Source: Spirochaetaceae bacterium (GTDB lineage: Bacteria; Spirochaetota; Spirochaetia; DSM-27196; PWMO01). Taken from it: 64,000 bases of DNA. The notes below the pieces were generated by a model. That model had not been told where the DNA came from. It saw only the letters and a program-made list of their open reading frames with translations, and ran no database searches. Below are positions 58,404 to 64,000 of the stretch, piece by piece (the first letter of the stretch is position 1; every line of letters begins with the position of its first letter). The stretch covers positions 1 to 64,000 of the forward strand of contig REDW01000066.1 of assembly GCA_007693325.1 (NCBI GenBank), in the 5' to 3' direction. Position numbers and translations under genes: made by a program.

Positions 58404-60212
58404 TTATGCTTCTGCCGTTGCCGCTGCCGCGCCTGCTGCCGCCGCGCGGGCAACCTCGCCGTACACGGTGTGCAACAGCTCGTGCGATCTGTGACCTAGC
58501 GGCTCCTCAAGAAACTCCTTGTACAGCGCCTGCACATAGGGGTTCTCGTGTGACTTGCGCCGCTCCTTCCCTTCATCCTCACGATAAATCGCCGCGATGC
58601 GCGCCTGCCGCACCCTGTCGGTGGTCATTCTGGGCTGACCGCCACCGCCAATGCAGCCGCCCGGGCAGGTCATGATCTCCACGAAATGGTATTCCTTCTC
58701 ACCACGCTTGATCGCCTCGATCAGCCGGCGGGCGTTCCGCAGGCCGTGGGCTACCGCTACCTTGAGCTCGACTCCCTCCAGGAAACTCCAGTCGGGCGTC
58801 ACATCCTTCAAGGCGATCGCGGCTTCCTTCACTCCTTCGAGACCGGCGACCGTCTTGATGTGCAGATTCTCCACCGGAACTTCACGACCGGTAACCAGCT
58901 CGTAGGCGGTGCGTAGCGCCGCTTCCATGACACCACCGGTGTTGGCAAAGATATCTGCGGCGCCGGTCGAAATGCCGAACGGAGCATCCATCTCTTCATC
59001 CGGGAGCGCCGTGAACTCGATCCCGATGGTCTTGATCATCAGCCCCAGCTCCCGGGTTGTGAGTACGTAGTCAACATCCTGATAGCCGGACGCCCGCATC
59101 TCCGGACGCGCGGCCTCGAACTTCTTGGCCGTACACGGCATGACGGAAACCACCACCATGTCCGCCGGGTCAACACCGATCCGTTCAGCGTAGTAGGTCT
59201 TGGCCAGCGCACCGAACATCTGCTGGGGCGATTTGCACGACGAGATGTTGGGGAGAATCTCGGGGAAGAAGCTCTCAGCGAAGCTGATCCAACCCGGGGA
59301 ACAGCTGGTGAACATGGGAAGATGCGCCTTCGTGCGGTCTCCCATCGCCGCCTTCAGCCGCGTCAACAGCTCGGTTCCCTCTTCTACGATCGTAAGGTCG
59401 GCGGTGAAGTTGGTATCAAAGACGTCGTCGAAGCCCAGACGCCGAAGCGCCGCGGTCATCTTGCCGGTGACGAGCGTTCCCGGCGGATAGCCAAAACACT
59501 CTCCAAGAGCGGCACGGATCGCCGGAGCCGTCTGCACCACGACCTGCTTCTGCGGGTCCGCCAGCGCGGACCATACAGCGTTTACGTGACTTCGCTCGTT
59601 TATGGCTCCCACCGGACAAACCGCTGCGCACTGGCCGCACTGGACACACGGCACTTCTTCAAGATTGCGCCAGAACGCCGGCCCGATAAACGTATCGAAC
59701 CCTCGGCCCTGCGGAAACAGCGCGCCGACGCCCTGCACATCGTTGCACACAGCCACGCAGCGGCGACACTTGATGCACTTTCCGGTGTCTCGATAGATCG
59801 CAGGTGTGGTCTCATCGTAGACGCGTGTGGGCTGCTCCCCCTCGTACGGATTCATGTGGATTCCCAGCGTTCCAGCCACTTCGCGGAGTTCGCAGTCTTC
59901 AACCCGGTCACAAAGCGTACACTCGCCCTGATGCTCACTGAGCAAGAGCTCTACGACAGTGCTGCGCGCTTCGCGAACCTTCGGCGTGTTGGTATGCACC
60001 CGCATGCCGTCGGCCGCCGGAGTCGAACAGGCGGCCTGGAGGCGCGGAATTCCTTCGATTTCCACCATACAGACGCGACACGCACCAAGCGGATCTCTGC
60101 CTTCCATGTGACAAAGCGTTGGAATTCGGTACCCCGCCTGAAGCGCTGCATCGAGCACGGTGCGGCCTGCCGGGACTTCTACGGTGCGGTTGTTAATGAT
60201 GAGCTTCGGCAT
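58404..60212 (-). CDS. hydA: NAD(P)-linked [FeFe] hydrogenase catalytic subunit
   Basis: 602 aa from ATG 60212 (AAGGAG at 7 nt). Order: N-terminal [2Fe-2S] ferredoxin (CHMEGRDPLGACRVC), His/Cys cluster (HQGECTLCDRVEDC), two [4Fe-4S] motifs (CIKCRRCVAVC, CVQCGQCAAVC), then the H-domain. The H-cluster motifs are TSCSPGW (L1), MPCTAKKFE (L2) and MTCPGGCIGGGGQP (L3). L1 has Ser where CpI-type enzymes have a second Cys. The small-subunit-like tail KSHENPYVQALYKEFL is present. It oxidises or evolves H2 with HydB and HydC. It overlaps hydB by 20 bp. Confidence 0.94.
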   Translation of the reverse strand: MPKLIINNRTVEVPAGRTVLDAALQAGYRIPTLCHMEGRDPLGACRVCMVEIEGIPRLQAACSTPAADGMRVHTNTPKVREARSTVVELLLSEHQGECTLCDRVEDCELREVAGTLGIHMNPYEGEQPTRVYDETTPAIYRDTGKCIKCRRCVAVCNDVQGVGALFPQGRGFDTFIGPAFWRNLEEVPCVQCGQCAAVCPVGAINERSHVNAVWSALADPQKQVVVQTAPAIRAALGECFGYPPGTLVTGKMTAALRRLGFDDVFDTNFTADLTIVEEGTELLTRLKAAMGDRTKAHLPMFTSCSPGWISFAESFFPEILPNISSCKSPQQMFGALAKTYYAERIGVDPADMVVVSVMPCTAKKFEAARPEMRASGYQDVDYVLTTRELGLMIKTIGIEFTALPDEEMDAPFGISTGAADIFANTGGVMEAALRTAYELVTGREVPVENLHIKTVAGLEGVKEAAIALKDVTPDWSFLEGVELKVAVAHGLRNARRLIEAIKRGEKEYHFVEIMTCPGGCIGGGGQPRMTTDRVRQARIAAIYREDEGKERRKSHENPYVQALYKEFLEEPLGHRSHELLHTVYGEVARAAAAGAAAATAEA

Positions 60213-63200
60213 ATAGTATCTCCTTGCGCACTGGGGTCTTGCCGTAGTCACAGCGCAGGCAGCGCTTGCATTGTCGCAGTGCCACGCTCTCGTTCCATGG
60301 GAGCTCTACTTCTTCAAAACTCCACTTTCGCCGTTCCACCGGAACGGTAGGCATCGGCTCCCTGGGAAACGGAACCGGATCGGCATCGGGATCGTAGTCG
60401 GTGTCCAGAGCATTCTCCATGCGCCAGAACGCGTGGTCTTCACCGGTCAGCATGAAGTCGATGCCGACCGCGGCACGCTCCCCGGCGGCAATTGCCCCTA
60501 CTACCGACGCCGGCCCGCTGGCGACATCGCCACCGGAAAACAGCCACGGCTGCGAGGTCTGACCTGTTAATTGATCGGTCTTGATGAAGCCGTTGGACGC
60601 GAGCTCTACCTCGAGTTCACCGAGAACCGACTCAACATCCAGCCGCTGCCCGATCGCCACGATGACCTGGTCGGCCTCGATGGTAAACGGTTGCCCTCCT
60701 CCTTCCGTGGCACGACGGCGACCGCTGCGATCAAAATCGCCCAGCGCCATCTCGGAGCACTTGAGCGCCCGAACAGCAGCATTCTCTCCCTTGATGACCT
60801 CGATCGGTTGGGTCAGACAGCGTAGCGTCACACCTTCGTGCAGCGCCTCGGCGATCTCCTCAGCGTAGGCGGGCATCTGTTCCTGGCTCCGCCGATAGAC
60901 CACCGTCACCTCAGCTGCGCCGAGCCTCAGCGCGGTACGCGCGGCGTCAATCGCCGCGTTTCCTCCGCCCACGACAACAACTTTCTTGCCGACCGGAACG
61001 GACCCGCGAATGTTGTACTCGCGCAAGAACTCGTTGGCTTCCACCACTCCGGCAGCATCCTCGCCTTCGATTGAGAGCGTCATGCCGGAGGGGGCCCCAA
61101 CAGCCAGAAAGATCGCCTCGTAGCCTTGATCGCGAAGGTCATTCAGCGTGAAATCGCGGCCGAGCGCCATATTGGTGTTGATCTTCACGCCCAGCTGCTC
61201 AATCATGCGGATCTCGCGCGCGAGTGTCTCTCGCGGCAAGCGGTAGGCGGGTATAGTTTGAACCAGCATTCCGCCAGGACGCTGCTCAGCTTCAAACACT
61301 ACCGGCCGGTATCCAAGCCGCGCCAGGAAGTAGCCGCAGGAGAGTCCAGCCGGTCCGCCTCCGATAATCGCGATTCGGCGTCTTTCGTTGTCCTCGTTCT
61401 CGATGACTCGTGGATGCTGGATCACGATCTCCTGGTCGACCATGAACCGCTTGATACCGCGAATCGCCACCGAATCGTCGAGAGAGGCGCGGCGACACTT
61501 ATCCTCACAGGTATGAAAACAGACCCGTGCGCACACAGCCGCGAACGGGTTGCGCTCCCGGTGCAGCCTCAGAGCCTCGGCATACCGCTCCTCACCCACC
61601 AGCGACACGAAGCCCGGAACATCGACACCGGCCGGGCAGGCGCTCTGACACGGAGCTCGAACGAGCGACGGGCACACACCGGCCTCGCAGTGGCGCTCGC
61701 GAATGTGGGCCTCATACTCGTGACGGAAGTACCGGATAGTCGACAGCACCGGATTCGGTGCGCTCTGTCCAAGGCCGCAGAGCGATGTGTCCTTGATCTG
61801 CCGGCCGAGGGTTTCCAGCGTTTCGATGTCACCTTCAACTCCTGCACCGGCACAGATCCGTTCCAGGATCTCGAGCATTCGCTTGGTCCCAACCCGGCAC
61901 GGAACGCACTTGCCGCACGACTCCTCCTGCACGAACTCCAGAAAGAAGCGCGCCACGTCTACCATACAGGTATCGTCGTCCATGACAATCAGCCCACCGG
62001 AGCCCATGATTGCTCCCAGTTTGGTCACAGACTCGTAGTCAAGCGGGACACTGAGATGCTCGCGCGGTATGCAACCGCCGGAAGGGCCGCCAATCTGGGC
62101 CGCTTTGAAGCTCTTGCCTCCGGTGATGCCTCCACCGATGTCGTAGATCAGTTCGCCCAGAGGTGTTCCCATCGGTACTTCAACCAGTCCGGAGTTCTTT
62201 ACCGCCCCGGCAAGCGCAAAAACCTTCGTGCCGCGGCTCTGAGCGGTTCCCATGGCCGCAAACCACTCGGGGCCGTTTGCCATGATTGCCGGTATGTTGG
62301 CGTAGGTCTCCACGTTGTTGAGCAGAGTCGGCGATTGCCACAGACCCTTCTCGACGGGAAACGGCGGCCGCGGCCTGGGCTCTCCGCGACGGCCCTCGAT
62401 CGAGGCCATCAGCGCGGTCTCCTCACCGCACACGAACGCCCCTGATCCCATTCGAATACCCAAATTAAAGGCTATGCCGGTGCCCATCATCGAGACACCC
62501 AGTATCCCCGCGCTGCGCGCTGCGTCTATCGCCTTTGTCAGACGCGACACCGCGAGCGGGTACTCGGCCCGAACGTAGATGTATCCCTGCGTAGCACCGA
62601 TGGTATAGGCGGCAATCGCCATGCCCTCAATCAGGCCGTGCGGGTCACCCTCCAGAATGCTGCGATCCATGAACGCGCCGGGATCGCCTTCGTCGGCGTT
62701 GCACACCACGTACTTGGGCTTCCCTTCGGCATCTCGTGCAAACTCCCATTTCTTCCAGGTCGGAAAGCCGGCGCCACCCCGCCCCCGCAGTCCGGAAACC
62801 CGCAACATCTCGATTACTTCATCAGCGCTGTTGGATTTCAGTACCGATTCCAGCGCGTCATACCCACCGGTCGCGCGGTACTCGTTGATATCCACGGGGT
62901 CGATACGGCCACAGTTACGCAGTACAACCTTGGTCTGGTGCCGAAAAAATGAGAGATCCGCCAGCTTTGGCACCGGCTTGCCGTCTGTTACGCTGGGACG
63001 GCAGAGGCGTTCTACTACCCTTCCTTCGACGAGATGCTCGCGCACGATCTCGTCCACGTCGTCTCCGCTTACCGCCTCATAGAAAACACCGTCAGGCTGT
63101 ATCGTCAAGACGGGTCCCTGGGCACACGGTCCCAGGCAGCCGGCAGTCCGCACCCGAACCGAACCGTTTGCCCCCGCGAGCGCGGTACGGAATCGTTCTA

Positions 63201-63273
63201 CCAGGTCGAGCGCCCCGGAAGCAACACAGCCACCTCCACCGCAGATGATCACTTCACGAGTTGCGCTACTCAT
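60193..63273 (-). CDS. hydB: HydB/NuoF-like diaphorase subunit fused to a GltD/NfnB-like flavoprotein
   Basis: 1026 aa from ATG 63273 (GAGGAGG at 6 nt). Residues 1-100 are thioredoxin-like [2Fe-2S] (CGGGGCVASG...CLGPCAQGP). About 130-560 is the NuoF module: GRGGAGFPTWKKWEF and NADEGDPGAFMDR (NADH/FMN), then the 4Fe-4S CGKCVPCRVGTKR...C. About 570-980 is a GltD/NfnB-like module: CQSACPAGVDVP...CARVCFHTCEDKCRR, FAD-binding AIIGGGPAGLSCGYFLAR and pyridine-nucleotide GKKVVVVGGGNAAIDAARTA. The C-terminal tail has Cys CKRCLRCDYG. Ordinary HydB lacks the GltD-like half, so NADPH coupling is plausible. Confidence 0.9.
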   Translation of the reverse strand: MSSATREVIICGGGGCVASGALDLVERFRTALAGANGSVRVRTAGCLGPCAQGPVLTIQPDGVFYEAVSGDDVDEIVREHLVEGRVVERLCRPSVTDGKPVPKLADLSFFRHQTKVVLRNCGRIDPVDINEYRATGGYDALESVLKSNSADEVIEMLRVSGLRGRGGAGFPTWKKWEFARDAEGKPKYVVCNADEGDPGAFMDRSILEGDPHGLIEGMAIAAYTIGATQGYIYVRAEYPLAVSRLTKAIDAARSAGILGVSMMGTGIAFNLGIRMGSGAFVCGEETALMASIEGRRGEPRPRPPFPVEKGLWQSPTLLNNVETYANIPAIMANGPEWFAAMGTAQSRGTKVFALAGAVKNSGLVEVPMGTPLGELIYDIGGGITGGKSFKAAQIGGPSGGCIPREHLSVPLDYESVTKLGAIMGSGGLIVMDDDTCMVDVARFFLEFVQEESCGKCVPCRVGTKRMLEILERICAGAGVEGDIETLETLGRQIKDTSLCGLGQSAPNPVLSTIRYFRHEYEAHIRERHCEAGVCPSLVRAPCQSACPAGVDVPGFVSLVGEERYAEALRLHRERNPFAAVCARVCFHTCEDKCRRASLDDSVAIRGIKRFMVDQEIVIQHPRVIENEDNERRRIAIIGGGPAGLSCGYFLARLGYRPVVFEAEQRPGGMLVQTIPAYRLPRETLAREIRMIEQLGVKINTNMALGRDFTLNDLRDQGYEAIFLAVGAPSGMTLSIEGEDAAGVVEANEFLREYNIRGSVPVGKKVVVVGGGNAAIDAARTALRLGAAEVTVVYRRSQEQMPAYAEEIAEALHEGVTLRCLTQPIEVIKGENAAVRALKCSEMALGDFDRSGRRRATEGGGQPFTIEADQVIVAIGQRLDVESVLGELEVELASNGFIKTDQLTGQTSQPWLFSGGDVASGPASVVGAIAAGERAAVGIDFMLTGEDHAFWRMENALDTDYDPDADPVPFPREPMPTVPVERRKWSFEEVELPWNESVALRQCKRCLRCDYGKTPVRKEILYAEAHH

Positions 63274-63808
63274 CGGGGTCCTCCTCGCTCGTTGGCTTGT
63301 GATACGGCGCCAGCAGTTCGCGCAACCGGGCCGGCTTAACCCGCTGATGCACGTCATCGTCCACCATGACCACGGGCGCAAGCCCGCAGGCGCCGTAACA
63401 GCGGCCGACTTCAAGCGAGAATTGCTGGTCGGCCGTAGTGTCGCCTACGTCAATTCCCAGCTCGTTCTTCAGGTCCGACAGAACCTGTTTCCCGTTGCGA
63501 ACGTAACAGGCAGTTCCAAGGCAGACTCGCACCGTGTGCTTTCCACGGGGAACAGTGGTGAAATAGGAATAGAAGGTAACCACCCCGGTCACCTCGCTGA
63601 ACGGAATCCCCATCCGGCTGGCGATGCAGTAGAGGACCGGCTGAGATAGATAGCCAAAGAGCTGTTGAACCTCCTGAAGAACGGGTATCAACGCCCCGCT
63701 CTCGTTGCGGTGAGCGGCTATAACCGCATCAATCTGTTCTTGCTGCTCGATTGGTGGTGGTTGAATGGCAGAGGTCGCGGCTGTTGAAACATCGGTCTCG
63801 GAACTCAT
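63266..63808 (-). CDS. hydC: HydC/NuoE-like [2Fe-2S] subunit
   Basis: 180 aa from ATG 63808 (GGGAGG just upstream). It has an N-terminal helical bundle (IPVLQEVQQLFGYLSQPVLYCIASRMGIPFSEVTGVVTFY) and a thioredoxin-like domain with cluster ligands CLGTACYVRN and CYGACGLAPVV. It relays electrons between HydB and HydA. First gene of hydC-hydB-hydA, overlapping hydB by 8 bp. Confidence 0.94.
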   Translation of the reverse strand: MSSETDVSTAATSAIQPPPIEQQEQIDAVIAAHRNESGALIPVLQEVQQLFGYLSQPVLYCIASRMGIPFSEVTGVVTFYSYFTTVPRGKHTVRVCLGTACYVRNGKQVLSDLKNELGIDVGDTTADQQFSLEVGRCYGACGLAPVVMVDDDVHQRVKPARLRELLAPYHKPTSEEDPDE

Positions 63809-63862
63809 ATGGCCTCCCTGTCGTGTCCTTTGCGGAACAAGACGCTCGCTCGGAACTCGCAT

Positions 63863-63886
63863 TTATCGGTATATTTTTATCGATAA
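63863..63886. promoter_or_regulatory. Inverted repeat at the hyd transcription start
   Basis: TTATCG and CGATAA arms separated by 12 AT-rich bp, starting 7 bp downstream of the -10 box. The position is right for a repressor operator; it does not match the Rex consensus closely. Confidence 0.45.
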
Positions 63887-63893
63887 TGGAGTA

Positions 63894-63922
63894 ATTATAC
63901 GTCGCTTCCACTTAAATGTCAA
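63894..63922 (-). promoter_or_regulatory. Consensus sigma-70 promoter of hydCBA
   Basis: The minus strand reads TTGACA, exactly 17 bp, TATAAT, a perfect match, about 85 bp ahead of the hydC start. Confidence 0.85.
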
Positions 63923-64000
63923 AGGCTTCTTTGAATCGAAGATGGACCTGCAGGCGTCTGTGTTGGAGTGACTATGGCGATCACTGCGGCCGGTAGCAGC

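Noticed and set aside
1-64000. CRISPR arrays, insertion sequences and prophage genes
   Set aside because: No regularly spaced repeats, transposases, integrases or phage structural genes were seen.

Overview
This 64 kb window is a densely coded, GC-rich bacterial chromosome segment that most resembles a free-living spirochaete (Spirochaetaceae / Alkalispirochaeta-like). This is an inference from gene content, not a database match. The main pointers are an archaeal/eukaryal-type PheRS pair (a known spirochaete trait), a sigma-54/HPr-kinase/HPr cluster without PTS transporters, an NAD-linked trimeric [FeFe] hydrogenase typical of anaerobic fermenters, chemotaxis genes, and a glycine-betaine uptake system suggesting a saline habitat.

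Layout. 0-3.2 kb: a betaine ABC transporter operon (proV-proW-proX, minus strand), divergent from a MarR-type regulator, ThrH and a single-domain receiver. 5.2-11.7 kb: tRNA-Ala(CGC), pheS, pheT and two unrecognised proteins, one a cyclic-nucleotide-binding/phosphorylase-like fusion, all on the minus strand. 11.7-18.2 kb: a small lipoprotein, then an operon encoding a LamG/FN3 secreted protein, a large TPR protein, an HDOD protein and a metallo-beta-lactamase-fold hydrolase. 18.3-32.1 kb: uvrC, then two long minus-strand operons, pyrG-lptC-lptA-lptB and rpoN-hpf-hprK-ptsH-DUF4390-NtrYX-like-lexA-holA. 32.2-36.8 kb: YbaK-like deacylase, DUF151-like protein, cheR-cheB-lipB and a YmdB-like phosphoesterase with altered metal ligands. 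37-43 kb: hsp20, an MDR dehydrogenase, a variant 6-pyruvoyl/carboxy-tetrahydropterin synthase, a GT4-methyltransferase fusion and a SpoIID-like protein, apparently one operon.

43-50.8 kb is an accessory zone downstream of tRNA-Leu(CAG). It has partial tRNA repeats with terminators, two PIN-type toxin-antitoxin pairs, an orphan membrane ORF, an endonuclease/exonuclease/phosphatase-family protein, a lower-GC multi-PAS hybrid kinase and a YjfB-like protein. 50.8-56.7 kb is the most unusual module: an asparagine-synthetase-like ligase with a wrecked glutaminase site, two pyrrolysine-free MttB-family methyltransferases and a SAM methyltransferase, in one operon with a good promoter and no corrinoid protein. 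56.9-58.4 kb carries a CBS-pair protein and decayed ABC-transporter remnants. 58.4-64 kb is hydC-hydB-hydA behind a consensus sigma-70 promoter; HydB carries an extra C-terminal GltD/NfnB-like flavoprotein module.

Best candidates for something undescribed are the AsnB-like/MttB-MttB/SAM-MT operon, the pterin-synthase-like/MDR/GT4-MT operon, the fused HydB, and the tRNA-Leu-derived repeat/hairpin units.
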